A DNA stretch of 64,000 nt from Paracoccus solventivorans. GTDB taxonomy: Bacteria; Pseudomonadota; Alphaproteobacteria; Rhodobacterales; Rhodobacteraceae. Below, piece after piece: positions 54,486 to 63,628 of this stretch. A program made the translations under genes and the position numbers. Numbering within the stretch: position 1 is the stretch's first letter; the number at the start of each line of letters is the position of its first letter. Location of the stretch: the NCBI RefSeq assembly GCF_900142875.1, contig NZ_FRCK01000002.1:186001-250000 (forward strand), given 5' to 3'. The notes under the pieces were generated by a model, which was given only the letters and a program-made list of their open reading frames with translations, did no database searches and had not been told where the DNA came from.

Positions 54486-55718
54486 TTACAGCGGGCGGTC
54501 GCCGTTCTCGTCGATGATGCGGGTGGGCAGGCCCATCTCGCCCAGCAGTTCCAGGAACGGGCGCGCGGGCAGGTCCTCGACGTTGACCATGCGCTTCACG
54601 TCCCAGTCGCCGCGCGCGATCAGCACCGCCGCCGCGACCGGGGGCACGCCCGCGGTGTAGCTGATGCCCTGGCTGCCGACCTCGGCAAAGGCTTCCTCGT
54701 GGTCGGCGACGTTGTAGATGAACACCTCGCCCTTTTTGCCGTCGCGCGAGCCCTTGACCAGATCGCCGATGCAGGTCTTGCCGGTATAGCCCGCGGCAAG
54801 GCTGGCCGGGTCGGGCAGCACCGCCTTGACCACCTTGAGCGGCACCACCTCGAGCCCCTCGGCCGTGGTCACCGGCTGCTCGCTGAGCAGGCCGAGGTTC
54901 TTCAGCACCGTGAACACGTTGATGTAATGCTCGCCGAAGCCCATCCAGAAGCGGACGTCGGCCTGCGGATAGCGCGCGGACAGCGAGTGGATCTCGTCAT
55001 GCCCGGCCAGATAGGCGGTGCGCTTGCCCACCACCGGCAGGTCCCATTCGCGGCCGATCTCGAACATCGCATTCTCGCGCCACTCACCGCCCTGCCAGGA
55101 ATACACCGTGCCGGTGAACTCGCGGAAGTTGATCTCGGGGTCGAAGTTGGTGGCGAAATAGCGGCCGTGGTTGCCGGCGTTGATGTCGACGATGTCGATC
55201 TCGTCGATCTTGTCGAAATATTCGTCCTCGGCCAGCCGCGCATAAGCGTTGACCACGCCGGGATCGAACCCCGCGCCCAGGATGGCGGTGACGCCGGCCT
55301 TTTCGCAGTCCTCGCGCCGCTTCCATTCGTAGTTTTCATACCACGGCGGGGTTTCGCAGATCTTCGCCGGGTCCTCGTGGATGGCGGTGTCGATATAGGC
55401 GGCGCCGGTGTCGATGCAGCCCTGCAACACGGTCATGTTGATGAAGGGGGAACCGACGTTGATCACGATCTTCGCGCCGGTCTTGCGGATCAGCGCGGCC
55501 ACGGCGGCGCTGTCCATCCCGTCCAGCGTATGGGTGGTGATGGTGCGGCCCGACGCATGGCCCTTGTCCCTGATGCTCTGGACAATGGCGTCGGCCTTGG
55601 CGCGGGTGCGGTTCGCCATGTGGATTTCGCCGAAATCATCCGCCCGCTGCGCCACCTTGTGCGCCGCGACCTGTGCGACGCCGCCGGCGCCGATGATGAG
55701 GACGTTGGGTTTTGCCAC
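54486..55718 (-). CDS. Carboxynorspermidine/carboxyspermidine dehydrogenase (saccharopine dehydrogenase family)
   Basis: Condenses aspartate semialdehyde with putrescine (or diaminopropane) and reduces it with NADPH to carboxy(nor)spermidine. Rossmann motif VLIIGAGGVAQVAAHKV (about 5-21), NVGSPFINMTVLQGCIDTGAAYID and ILGAGFDPGVVNAYAR follow the saccharopine-dehydrogenase pattern. 410 aa. GTG start at 55718 has AAAGGAG 9 bases upstream. nspC lies 53 bases upstream on the same strand and supplies the specific function; without it this would be only a generic family call. Confidence 0.9.
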   Translation of the reverse strand: MAKPNVLIIGAGGVAQVAAHKVAQRADDFGEIHMANRTRAKADAIVQSIRDKGHASGRTITTHTLDGMDSAAVAALIRKTGAKIVINVGSPFINMTVLQGCIDTGAAYIDTAIHEDPAKICETPPWYENYEWKRREDCEKAGVTAILGAGFDPGVVNAYARLAEDEYFDKIDEIDIVDINAGNHGRYFATNFDPEINFREFTGTVYSWQGGEWRENAMFEIGREWDLPVVGKRTAYLAGHDEIHSLSARYPQADVRFWMGFGEHYINVFTVLKNLGLLSEQPVTTAEGLEVVPLKVVKAVLPDPASLAAGYTGKTCIGDLVKGSRDGKKGEVFIYNVADHEEAFAEVGSQGISYTAGVPPVAAAVLIARGDWDVKRMVNVEDLPARPFLELLGEMGLPTRIIDENGDRPL

Positions 55719-55771
55719 CGCAGCGGTCTCCTTTCCGGGGATCGGGCCAGGGGATCTGGCCGGGAACGGGG

Positions 55772-56881
55772 TCAGGACAGCGAGTCCCGATAATCTTCGT
55801 ACGAGAACGAACGCACCGGGGTGATGGTCCCGTCGGGCTCGCGGATGCAGATGGCGGGCATGTCCACGCCGTTGAACCAGTTCTTCTTGACCATGGTATA
55901 GCCGCCCGCATCCTGCACGCTGATGCGGTCGCCGACCTGCAGCGGCGCGGGGAAACGCGCCTCGCCGAAGATGTCGCCGGCCAGGCAGGACTTGCCCGCG
56001 ATCTGGTAGTCGTGGGCGCCCTCCTGCGGCAGGGTGGCGTTTTCGCGATAGATCAGCAGGTCGAGCATATGCGCCTCGATCGAGCTGTCCACGACGGCGA
56101 TGCGCTTGCCGTTGTCGAGCAGGTCCAGCACCGTCACCTCCAGCGTGGTGGTGCCGGTGATCGCGGCCTCGCCCGGCTCCAGATAGACCTGCACCCCGAA
56201 GCGGTCGGCAAACGCCCGCAGCCGGTCGGCGAGGGCGTCCAGCGGATAGCCCTGACCCGTGAAATGGATGCCGCCGCCAAGCGACACCCAGTCGAGCTTC
56301 TTCAGGAAATCGCCGAACTCGGATTCGATCCGGTCGAGCTGGGTCGAGAACAGGGCGAAATCGTCGTTTTCGCAGTTGTAGTGGATCATCACCCCGCTGA
56401 TCCGGTCCAGCGCCGATTCCAGCCGCGCCATGTCCCATTCCCCCAGCCGCGAGAACTTGCGCGCCGGGTCGGCCAGGTCGAAGCCACTGGTCGAAAACCG
56501 CGGGTTCAGCCGCAGCCCGCACGCGATCCCCTGCGCGCGGTCGGCGAAACGGTCCAGCTGGCCCAGGCTGTTGAAGATGATCTTGTCGGCATAGGACACC
56601 GCCTCGTCGATCTCGTGATCGGCCCAGGCGACGGAATAGGCGTGGGTCTCGCCCCCGAACTTTTCCCGCCCCAGCCGCAGCTCGTTCAGCGAGGACGAGG
56701 TGGTGCCGTCCATGAACCGCGACATCTGGTCGAATACCCCCCAGGTCGCAAAGCATTTCAGCGCCAGCAGGGTTTTGGCCCCCGACCGCTCGCGCAGCCG
56801 GGCCATCTTGTCCATGTTCGCCTGAAGCCGCGAGCGGTCGATCAGGTAGAACGGCGTCTGCGGGTCGGTCGGGTGGGTCAT
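55772..56881 (-). CDS. nspC: Carboxynorspermidine/carboxyspermidine decarboxylase
   Basis: A PLP enzyme of the alanine-racemase-fold decarboxylase family that produces spermidine or norspermidine. The PLP Lys is K42 in TLLALKCFATWG. Other blocks include YSVAWADHEIDEA, LRLNPRFSTSGFD, SLGGGIHFTGQGYP, EPGEAAITGTTTL and the late CLAGDIFGEARF with the catalytic-type Cys. 369 aa. First gene of a two-gene polyamine operon, an alternative to the S-adenosylmethionine-dependent route. Confidence 0.93.
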   Translation of the reverse strand: MTHPTDPQTPFYLIDRSRLQANMDKMARLRERSGAKTLLALKCFATWGVFDQMSRFMDGTTSSSLNELRLGREKFGGETHAYSVAWADHEIDEAVSYADKIIFNSLGQLDRFADRAQGIACGLRLNPRFSTSGFDLADPARKFSRLGEWDMARLESALDRISGVMIHYNCENDDFALFSTQLDRIESEFGDFLKKLDWVSLGGGIHFTGQGYPLDALADRLRAFADRFGVQVYLEPGEAAITGTTTLEVTVLDLLDNGKRIAVVDSSIEAHMLDLLIYRENATLPQEGAHDYQIAGKSCLAGDIFGEARFPAPLQVGDRISVQDAGGYTMVKKNWFNGVDMPAICIREPDGTITPVRSFSYEDYRDSLS

Positions 56882-56987
56882 GGGTGGCGGAACCCTCGGG
56901 GCGGAAAGGGAAAGCCGGGATATAGGCAACCCGGGGCAAAGAGACAAGCAGCGCCCGGACCGGCTGCGCGGCGCCCTGTGGCGCGGG

Positions 56988-57018
56988 GGCATGGGTATTT
57001 GGGCCAGAAAGAAGCCGC
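56988..57018 (+). repeat. 3'-end signature motif between nspC and grxC
   Basis: GGCATGGGTATTTGGGCCAG followed by AAAGAAGCC, upstream of grxC in a divergent gap with no gene ending on this strand. This position argues that the motif is not simply a terminator. Confidence 0.6.
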
Positions 57019-57098
57019 CGGCGTTCGGGGACACGGTGGGGCTGGCGAAAGCCGCGGTTTCATCCCAGATACGTCTGACCCGAAGACAGGAGAATGCC

Positions 57099-57359
57099 AT
57101 GACCGCCCGCGTCGAGGTCTATGCCACCCAGAGCTGCCCCTATTGCATCGCCGCCCGCGCCCTGCTGCGGGGCAAGGGCGTGGAGTATGAGCTGATCGAC
57201 GTCGGCCGCGAGCCTGCCCGCCGCGCCGAGATGACCCAGCGCGCGAACGGCCGCCGCACGGTGCCGCAGATCTTCCTCGACGGGGTCGGCGTCGGGGGGT
57301 CCGACGACATCCACGCGCTGGACCGGCAGGGCAAGCTCGACCCGATGCTGGGGCTGTAA
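57099..57359 (+). CDS. grxC: Glutaredoxin 3
   Basis: A glutathione-dependent disulfide reductase of 86 aa, with the active site SCPYC (C13, C16), the cis-proline segment RTVPQIFLDG and the glutathione-binding GGSDDIHALD. ATG at 57099 has AGGAG upstream. Three bases separate it from the nitrilase gene; the order grxC-nitrilase-regulator is common in Rhodobacteraceae. Confidence 0.95.
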   Translation: MTARVEVYATQSCPYCIAARALLRGKGVEYELIDVGREPARRAEMTQRANGRRTVPQIFLDGVGVGGSDDIHALDRQGKLDPMLGL

Positions 57360-57362
57360 GCG

Positions 57363-58202
57363 ATGCTGCGCGCGGCGCTGGTGCAGCTGAATGTCGGCGA
57401 CGATCCGGCGGCGAATCTGCCGGGGACGCTTGCGTTTGTTGCCGAGGCCGCGCGCGGCGGCGCGCAGCTTGTGCTGACGCCCGAGGCGACCAACCTGCTG
57501 ACCCCCGACCGCGAACGCCAGCGCGCGCTGCTGCGACATGAGGCCGACGACCGGACGCTGGCGGCTCTGCGCGCAGCGGCGGCGGAATGGCGGATCTGGC
57601 TGTCCATCGGCTCGCTGTCCTTGCGCCACGACGACCCGGACGAGCCGCGCTTCGTCAACCGCAGCTTCCTGATCGCCCCGGACGGGGGAATCGCCGCGCG
57701 CTATGACAAGATCCACATGTTCGATGTCGACATCGACGGCCGCGCCATCCGCGAAAGCGCGGCCTTCCGCCCCGGCGCGCGGGCGGTGCTGGCGCAAGGG
57801 CCGTGGCCGATGGGGCTGACCATCTGCTACGACATGCGCTTTCCAGCTCTCTATCGGCGGCTGGCACTGGCGGGGGCGCAGCTGCTGACCGTGCCCTCGG
57901 CCTTTCATCCCACCACCGGCGCCGCGCATTGGCACGTGCTGCTGCGTGCCCGCGCCATCGAGACCGGCTGTTTCGTGCTGGCCGCCGCCCAGACCGGCAC
58001 CCACCCCGCGCCGCACAGCGAAGGGCGAGAGCCCCGCCGCAGCTACGGCCATTCGCTGGCGGTCGCGCCCTGGGGCGAGGTGCTGGCCGACGCGGGCACG
58101 GCGCCGGGGGTGACGCTGGTCGATCTCGACCCCGCCCGCGTAGAGGACGCCCGCGCCCGCATCCCGGCGTGGCGGCACGATCCGGTGATCTGGGGACCAT
58201 GA
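57363..58202 (+). CDS. Carbon-nitrogen hydrolase (nitrilase superfamily)
   Basis: An amidase-type enzyme with the Glu-Lys-Cys triad: E41 in LVLTPEATNLL, K116 in RYDKIHMFDVD and C155 in LTICYDMRFPALYR. Also DIDGR, ARAIETGCFVLAAAQTG and YGHSLAVAPWGEVLAD. The closest pattern is the Nit1/NitC-like group, in which deaminated-glutathione amidase activity is known; linkage to grxC fits glutathione metabolism, but the substrate is inferred. 279 aa. Confidence 0.92.
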   Translation: MLRAALVQLNVGDDPAANLPGTLAFVAEAARGGAQLVLTPEATNLLTPDRERQRALLRHEADDRTLAALRAAAAEWRIWLSIGSLSLRHDDPDEPRFVNRSFLIAPDGGIAARYDKIHMFDVDIDGRAIRESAAFRPGARAVLAQGPWPMGLTICYDMRFPALYRRLALAGAQLLTVPSAFHPTTGAAHWHVLLRARAIETGCFVLAAAQTGTHPAPHSEGREPRRSYGHSLAVAPWGEVLADAGTAPGVTLVDLDPARVEDARARIPAWRHDPVIWGP

Positions 58203-58651
58203 GCGACGATCTCGACACCATCCCGGCGCTGGCCGCGAGCCTGTTTGCCGAGCTGCTGGCCAGCGAGCAGCTGGCGCGGGCGCTGGTCACCCGCAGCCTG
58301 CCCGGCGGGATGCAGCTGTCGCATTTCTCGGTGCTGAACCTGCTGGCGCATCTGAACGAGGAACGCACCCCCGCCCAGCTGGCCGAGGCGTTCCACGTCA
58401 ACCGCAGCGCCATGAGCAACACGATTTCCCGGCTGGAATGGGCGGGGCATGTCCATGTCCGCCCCGACTGGGACGACGCGCGGCGCAAGTGGGTGGCGAT
58501 CAGCCCCGCCGGACGGGCGGCGCGCGATGCGGCGCTGGCGGCGTTCCTGCCGCGGATCTCGACCATCGTGCGCGATCTGGGCGCGCCGGAGGTGCGCCGC
58601 GCCCTGCCCGTCCTGCGCCGCCTGCGCGAGCGGCTCGAGGACGAGAGCTAG
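58199..58651 (+). CDS. MarR family transcriptional regulator
   Basis: 150 aa. The winged-helix core is MQLSHFSVLNLLAHLNEERTPAQLAEAF, HVNRSAMSNTISRLEWAGHV and the wing RPDWDDARRKWVAISPAGRA (each quoted in part). Translation is coupled to the nitrilase gene by an ATGA overlap, so it may control its own operon. The ligand is unknown. Its TAG stop is shared in CTAG with ubiG on the opposite strand. Confidence 0.9.
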   Translation: MSDDLDTIPALAASLFAELLASEQLARALVTRSLPGGMQLSHFSVLNLLAHLNEERTPAQLAEAFHVNRSAMSNTISRLEWAGHVHVRPDWDDARRKWVAISPAGRAARDAALAAFLPRISTIVRDLGAPEVRRALPVLRRLRERLEDES

Positions 58652-59391
58652 CGCCGGATCCCGGTCATCAGATAGTTCACCGCCAGGTCGCGGGGCGACA
58701 GTGACCAGCTCCACCCCAGCGGGTTGAACACCATGCCGGCGCGGTCCACCACCGGCGCGCCGGCCGCGTCGAACATCGCCGCCAGCTCGTCGGGGCGGAT
58801 GAAGCGGCGCCAGTCGTGGGTGCCGCGCGGCAGCCAGCGCATGATCCATTCCGCCCCCACGATGGCGGCGGCAAAGCTTTGCGGGGTGCGGTTCACGGTC
58901 GAGGCGATCAGCACCCCGCCCGGCCGCAGCAGCCGGGCGCAGGTGGCGATGAAATCTGCGGGGTCGGCGACATGCTCGACGATTTCCAGCGCCAGCACCA
59001 CGTCGTAGCCGCCGCCCTCTGCCAGCAGCGATTCGGCGGTGGTGGCGCGATAGTCGATCTGCAGCCCCGACTGCTCGGCATGAAGCCGGGCGATCTCGAT
59101 GTTTTCCGCGGCCGCGTCGGCGCCGGTGACCTGCGCCCCCAGCCGCGCCATCGGTTCCGACACCAGCCCGCCGCCGCAGCCGATGTCCAGCAGCCGCAGC
59201 CCGTCCAGCGGGCGCAGGCTGCTGCGGTCGCGGGCGAATTCGGCGGCGATCTGGGTGACGATGTATTCCAGCCGCAGCGGGTTCAGCATGTGCAGCGGCT
59301 TGAACTTGCCGGCGGGGTCCCACCATTCCGCGGCCATCGCCTGGAACTTGGCGACCTCGGCCCGGTCGATGCTGCTGTGCGCGGTGGTCAT
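58648..59391 (-). CDS. ubiG: Ubiquinone biosynthesis O-methyltransferase UbiG
   Basis: Performs both O-methylation steps of ubiquinone synthesis with S-adenosylmethionine. AEVAKFQAMAAEWWDPAGKFKPLHMLNPLRL is the UbiG signature (quoted as AEWWDPAGKFKPLH), the SAM site is LLDIGCGGGLVSEPMARLGA, and LEIVEHVADPADF and VLIASTVNRT follow. 247 aa from the ATG at 59391. Convergent with marR by a 4-base overlap and divergent from pip. Confidence 0.96.
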   Translation of the reverse strand: MTTAHSSIDRAEVAKFQAMAAEWWDPAGKFKPLHMLNPLRLEYIVTQIAAEFARDRSSLRPLDGLRLLDIGCGGGLVSEPMARLGAQVTGADAAAENIEIARLHAEQSGLQIDYRATTAESLLAEGGGYDVVLALEIVEHVADPADFIATCARLLRPGGVLIASTVNRTPQSFAAAIVGAEWIMRWLPRGTHDWRRFIRPDELAAMFDAAGAPVVDRAGMVFNPLGWSWSLSPRDLAVNYLMTGIRR

Positions 59392-59450
59392 GGCCCATCT
59401 CCTTCGGGGACCGATTGGCGTCGGCCCGGCGCAGGGTGTATAGCGGAAAC

Positions 59451-60428
59451 ATGGACCGCTTGGCAGACCGAAACGCCGCATCATCGTCGCAGGGGCGGCT
59501 TTATCCGCAGGTCGAGCCGTTCGACCAGCGCCTGATCGCGCGCGACAACGGCCACCACATCCATGTCGAGCAATGCGGCAACCCCGAGGGGCGGCCGGTG
59601 ATCGTGCTGCACGGGGGCCCGGGCGGCGGCACCAGCCCGGTGATGCGGCGTTTCTTCGACCCGGCGCATTGGCGGGTGGTGCTGTTCGACCAGCGCGGCT
59701 GCGGCCGTTCGCGCCCGCAGGCGTCGGTGGTGGCCAACACCACTGCGCATCTGATCTCGGACATCGACGCGATCCGGCAGGCGCTGGCGCTGCCGCCGGC
59801 GGTGCTGTTCGGCGGCTCATGGGGCGCGACGCTGGCGCTGGCCTATGCGCAGGCCCGGCCCGAGGCGGTGTCGGCGCTGGTGCTGCGCGGCGTGTTCCTG
59901 GGACGGCAGAGCGAGCTTGACTGGTTCTATGGCGGCGGCGCCGGGCGGTTCTGGCCCGACCTCTGGGAACGCTTCGTCGCACCGATCCCGCCCGAGGAAC
60001 GCGGCGACCTGATCGCCGCCTATCACCGCCGGCTGTTCAGCGGCGACGAGCCGACCGAGACCCGCCACGCCATCCCCTGGCTGGCTTGGGAAAACGCGCT
60101 GGCCGGGCTGGACACCCCGACCACCAGCCACATTCCGCCGGCCTATGCCCGCGCCTTCGCCCGGCTGGAAAATCACTATTTCGCGCATCAATGCTTTCTG
60201 GAACCCGAGCAGCTGCTGCGCGACCGCCACCGCATCGAGCACCTGCCGGCAGCGATCGTGCAGGGCCGCTACGACATGGTCTGCCCGCCGCAAAGCGCAT
60301 GGGAACTGGCGCGCGGCTGGCCGGGGGCGGAACTGCGCATGGTCCCCGCCTCGGGCCACGCCCTGACCGAACCCCGCATCGCCGCCGAGCTGGTGCGGGT
60401 CATGGATGCGATGGCGGCGGCAGGCTGA
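59451..60428 (+). CDS. pip: Proline iminopeptidase
   Basis: An alpha/beta-hydrolase that removes N-terminal proline. The oxyanion region is VLHGGPGGGTSP, the nucleophile elbow is GGSWGATLAL, the acid is in VQGRYDMVCPP and the His is in PASGHALTE. 325 aa, with the helical cap in the middle, matching S33 peptidases. ATG at 59451. Followed by a copy of the structured repeat. Confidence 0.94.
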   Translation: MDRLADRNAASSSQGRLYPQVEPFDQRLIARDNGHHIHVEQCGNPEGRPVIVLHGGPGGGTSPVMRRFFDPAHWRVVLFDQRGCGRSRPQASVVANTTAHLISDIDAIRQALALPPAVLFGGSWGATLALAYAQARPEAVSALVLRGVFLGRQSELDWFYGGGAGRFWPDLWERFVAPIPPEERGDLIAAYHRRLFSGDEPTETRHAIPWLAWENALAGLDTPTTSHIPPAYARAFARLENHYFAHQCFLEPEQLLRDRHRIEHLPAAIVQGRYDMVCPPQSAWELARGWPGAELRMVPASGHALTEPRIAAELVRVMDAMAAAG

Positions 60429-60454
60429 GCCGCCCCCTGAGCCGCGCGGCCGGA

Positions 60455-60560
60455 CCGGGGCGCTGCCCCGGGCCACTGCCGTGGCCTTCCTCGCTGAAAA
60501 CGGTCCGCAGGACCGTTTTCCGGGCGCTCGGAAGCCCGGGATATTTCCAACCGCCCGAAG
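60455..60560 (+). repeat. Structured intergenic repeat, copy 7 (short form)
   Basis: GGGGCGCTGCCCC hairpin, GGCCACTGCCGTGGCC, a perfect 11-bp hairpin with arms GAAAACGGTCC and GGACCGTTTTC, CGGGCGCTCGGAAGCCCGGG, ATATTTCCAACCGCCCGAAG. In sense orientation after pip. It faces copy 8. Confidence 0.85.
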
Positions 60561-60577
60561 CGGGAACAAAGCGCCGC

Positions 60578-60750
60578 AAGTTCTTCCTTGCGCAAATATC
60601 CCCGAAGGCTTCCGAGCGCCCGGAACAGGAGGCGGACCAGAAAACAGCCCGCAAGGCTGTTTTCCCGCGGGATGGTCCGGTGAACCGTTTTCAGCGAGGA
60701 AGGCCGCGGCAGCGGCCGGGGGTGGAAAACCCCCGTTGCGGCCGTGCCGC
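60578..60750 (-). repeat. Structured intergenic repeat, copy 8 (long form)
   Basis: On the minus strand CGGGGGTTTTCCACCCCCG, GGCCGCTGCCGCGGCC, GGTTC-ACC-GGACC, AAAACAGCC/GGCTGTTTT, CGGGCGCTCGGAAGCC, GGGGATATTTGCGCAAGGAA. In sense orientation after der. With copy 7 it forms a tail-to-tail inverted pair that fills the gap between two convergent genes. Confidence 0.85.
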
Positions 60751-60757
60751 CGGAAGC

Positions 60758-62239
60758 TCAGCTGCCCTTGGGCTTCTGCCGGTCCTTGTGCTTGGCCAGC
60801 GCCCCGGTGGGCCGCTTGTTCGAGCGGTCCTTGTACGGGTTCTTGGTCCCCTGGTCGCGAAAGCTCAGCCGGATCGGCGTGCCGGGCAGGTCGAAATCCG
60901 CCCGCAGCCCGTTGACCAGATAGCGCCGATAGGCCTCGGGCAGCTGATCGGTGTGCGTCGCCATCACCACGAAGCCCGGCGGCCTTGTCTTCACTTGCGT
61001 CATGTAGCGCAGGCGGATGCGGCGGCCACCCGGGGCCGGTGGCGGGTGCGCCTCGGTCATCGCGCTCAGCCACTGGTTCAGCCGTGCGGTGGGGACGCGG
61101 CGGTTCCAGACCTCATGCGCGCGCAGGATTGCGGCGTGCAGCCGGTCCAGCCCCTTGCCGGTGCGGGCCGAGACGGTGACCAGTGGCGCGCCTTTCAGCT
61201 GCGGCAGCAGCCGCTCGAAGGCCTCGCGCAGCTCGTTGAGCTTGTGCGGCTTGTCCTCTTCCAAGTCCCATTTGTTGGCGGCGACCACCACGGCGCGGCC
61301 CTCGGTTTCCGCGAAATCGGCGATGCGCAGGTCCTGCTGCTCGAAGGGGATCGCCACGTCCAGCAGCACCACCACCACCTCGGCAAACCGCACCGCCCGC
61401 AAGCCGTCGGCAACCGAGAGCTTTTCCACCTTGTCGGTGATCCGCGATTTCCGCCGCATCCCCGCGGTATCGAAGATGCGGGTCGGAGTGCCCATGAACT
61501 CGGTCCGCACCGAGATCGAATCGCGGGTGATCCCGGCCTCGGGGCCGGTCAGCAGCCGGTCCTCGCCGATGATCTTGTTGATCAGCGTCGATTTCCCAGC
61601 ATTCGGCCGCCCGATCACCGCGATCTGCAGGGGGCGGGCGGCGCTGGGGCGCCAGTCCTCGGCGCCCTCGCCCGATTCGGCCTCGGCCTCGCTCAACGTC
61701 ACCTCGACGGCGGGGGCGATGGGGGCGGGGCGTTCGCTTTCCACGATCTCGGAGAGGGGCTTCAGGACGCGGTAGAGATCCTCCATCCCCTCGCCATGCT
61801 CGGCCGAGATCTGGAGCGGCTCGCCCAGACCCAGCGCCCAGCCCTCGGCGGCGCCGGCTTCCCCTGCAGCGCCCTCGGCCTTGTTGGCGGCCAGGATCAC
61901 GTGTTTGGCGCGCTTGCGCAGGATATCGGCGAAATATTCGTCGGCGGCGGTCACGCCGACGCGGGCGTCGATCACGAACAGGCAGATGTCGGATTCGTCG
62001 ACCGCGCGTTCGGTCAGCCGCCGCATCCTTCCTTGCAGGCTGTCGTCCTCGACCATTTCCAGCCCGGCGCTGTCGATCACGACAAAGCGCAGATCGCCCA
62101 GCCGTGCGTCGCCTTCGCGCAGGTCGCGGGTGACGCCGGGCTGGTCATCGACCAGCGCCAGCCGCTTGCCGACCAGGCGGTTGAACAGGGTGGACTTGCC
62201 GACATTCGGGCGCCCGACGATGGCGAGGGTAAAGCTCAT
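60758..62239 (-). CDS. der: Ribosome biogenesis GTPase Der (EngA)
   Basis: An essential tandem GTPase for 50S assembly. The first G domain has GRPNVGKST (about 9-17), the second GRPNAGKST after an acidic linker of about 30 residues, each with its switch motif (PGVTRD, AGITRDS), and NKAE/NKWD guanine-specificity motifs. The C-terminal KH-like domain has [19 protein letters not shown]. It is 493 aa, with a basic tail. The ATG overlaps the bamB stop. Confidence 0.96.
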   Translation of the reverse strand: MSFTLAIVGRPNVGKSTLFNRLVGKRLALVDDQPGVTRDLREGDARLGDLRFVVIDSAGLEMVEDDSLQGRMRRLTERAVDESDICLFVIDARVGVTAADEYFADILRKRAKHVILAANKAEGAAGEAGAAEGWALGLGEPLQISAEHGEGMEDLYRVLKPLSEIVESERPAPIAPAVEVTLSEAEAESGEGAEDWRPSAARPLQIAVIGRPNAGKSTLINKIIGEDRLLTGPEAGITRDSISVRTEFMGTPTRIFDTAGMRRKSRITDKVEKLSVADGLRAVRFAEVVVVLLDVAIPFEQQDLRIADFAETEGRAVVVAANKWDLEEDKPHKLNELREAFERLLPQLKGAPLVTVSARTGKGLDRLHAAILRAHEVWNRRVPTARLNQWLSAMTEAHPPPAPGGRRIRLRYMTQVKTRPPGFVVMATHTDQLPEAYRRYLVNGLRADFDLPGTPIRLSFRDQGTKNPYKDRSNKRPTGALAKHKDRQKPKGS

Positions 62240-63573
62240 CAGCGATAGGCGTGCAGATGGCCGTCCTGGCCGGTGACGTAAAGCGTGCCGCCCGACACGA
62301 CCGGCGCGGTCGCCGCACCGCCGGGGATCGCCGCCTGCCCGACCAGCCCGCCCGAGCGCGGGTCGAAGGCGCGCAGATAGCCGTCGGACGAGGCGACGAA
62401 CAGCCGCCCCCCTGCCAGCACCGGCCCGTAATGCGCATGGATCGCGGCCTGTTTCCTGGTCTTCTGCTCGACGAACAGCGGCAGGGGCGTGGCAAAGATG
62501 CGCCCGCCGGTCTGCGCGTCCAGCCGCACCAGCTCGGCCTGGTCGTTCACCGCAAAGACCGAGCCGCCGGCCAGCACCACCGGGCTGTTGGCGCCGTCGC
62601 GGCCCGACCACAGCACCGCGCCGCTGTCGCGGTCAAAGGCGTTGATCCGCCCCGAGGACGAGCCCGCCAGCACCACGTTCCCCGCAATCACCGGGTCGCC
62701 GGTCAGGTCGCGGATAAAGGCGATGGCCCGGCCCAGCCGCGAGCCGGCGACCTGCGCGCTCCACCGTTCGGCGCCGGTGGCGGTGTCCACGGCCAGCAGC
62801 TGCCCCGAGGCGAAGGGGAAGATCACCTGCCCACCTGCCACCGCCGGGGCCGAGACCCCGGTCACGCCCGAGGGCGCCGAGATGCCGGAAACCGTCCACA
62901 GAACCTTGCCGTCCTCGGCCCGCACCGCCCAGCCGGTGGCGTTGCGCGCCGCGACATAGACCACCCCGCCCGCGGCCGTGGGGGCGCCGCCGATCGGCGC
63001 CTGCACGCGCTGGCGCCACAGCACCCGGCCGCTGGCCGCGTCCAGCGCCACCAGCTCGCCATAGCCGGTGGTCACGAAGACCCGGCCGGCTTCATAGGAA
63101 ATGCCGCCGCCCGACACCCCGTCGCCGCTTTCGGCCGCGGGGCGCAGATCGGCGATCCACGCGGTGCCGCCCGACAGCGCGGTGGCCACCACCTGCGCGC
63201 GGCTGTCCAGCGTGAAGACGCGCCCCCCCGCCACCACCGGGTCGGCGGTGATACGGTGGCGCTTGCCCGAGGGCTGGCCGATCGGCGCCGACCAGATCCG
63301 CTGCAGCCCGCCGCCCGCCAGCGCCGCGTGCGGCATCAGATGCGCCGCATTCGCCGCCCGCGTGGTCCATTCGGTCGAGACCGGCGCCGCTAGGTTCAGC
63401 GCGGTCGAGGTCACGCCCGGCTCGCCCAGCACCGCCGGGCCTTCGGCCGAGGCGATGTCGCGGGGGTCGAGCCGCTCGCCGGTCAGGATCACTTCGCGCG
63501 GGGCACAGGCCGACAGCGCGGCGACGGCGACCATGGGGGCGATCAGGGGCAGCAGCGCGTTCAGTCTGGACAT
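62239..63573 (-). CDS. bamB: Outer-membrane assembly lipoprotein BamB-like (PQQ repeats)
   Basis: Lipobox AALSACAP (C23) anchors it in the envelope. The rest is an eight-bladed beta-propeller of PQQ-type repeats ([81 protein letters not shown]). BamB supports beta-barrel insertion by BamA. 444 aa is longer than the E. coli 392. bamB-der coupling is the standard arrangement in proteobacteria. Confidence 0.92.
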   Translation of the reverse strand: MSRLNALLPLIAPMVAVAALSACAPREVILTGERLDPRDIASAEGPAVLGEPGVTSTALNLAAPVSTEWTTRAANAAHLMPHAALAGGGLQRIWSAPIGQPSGKRHRITADPVVAGGRVFTLDSRAQVVATALSGGTAWIADLRPAAESGDGVSGGGISYEAGRVFVTTGYGELVALDAASGRVLWRQRVQAPIGGAPTAAGGVVYVAARNATGWAVRAEDGKVLWTVSGISAPSGVTGVSAPAVAGGQVIFPFASGQLLAVDTATGAERWSAQVAGSRLGRAIAFIRDLTGDPVIAGNVVLAGSSSGRINAFDRDSGAVLWSGRDGANSPVVLAGGSVFAVNDQAELVRLDAQTGGRIFATPLPLFVEQKTRKQAAIHAHYGPVLAGGRLFVASSDGYLRAFDPRSGGLVGQAAIPGGAATAPVVSGGTLYVTGQDGHLHAYR

Positions 63574-63628
63574 CTGTGGCTCCGGTGCGGTGCAGGCGGT
63601 GGGTCGGCGGTCAGGGGTCGGCAGAGGC

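Noticed and set aside
54486..56939. Apparent 817-codon minus-strand frame joining the saccharopine-dehydrogenase gene to upstream sequence
   Set aside because: The upstream part is in a different frame from nspC, has no domain similarity, and is high-GC shadow sequence; a GTG with an excellent ribosome site starts the real gene at 55718.
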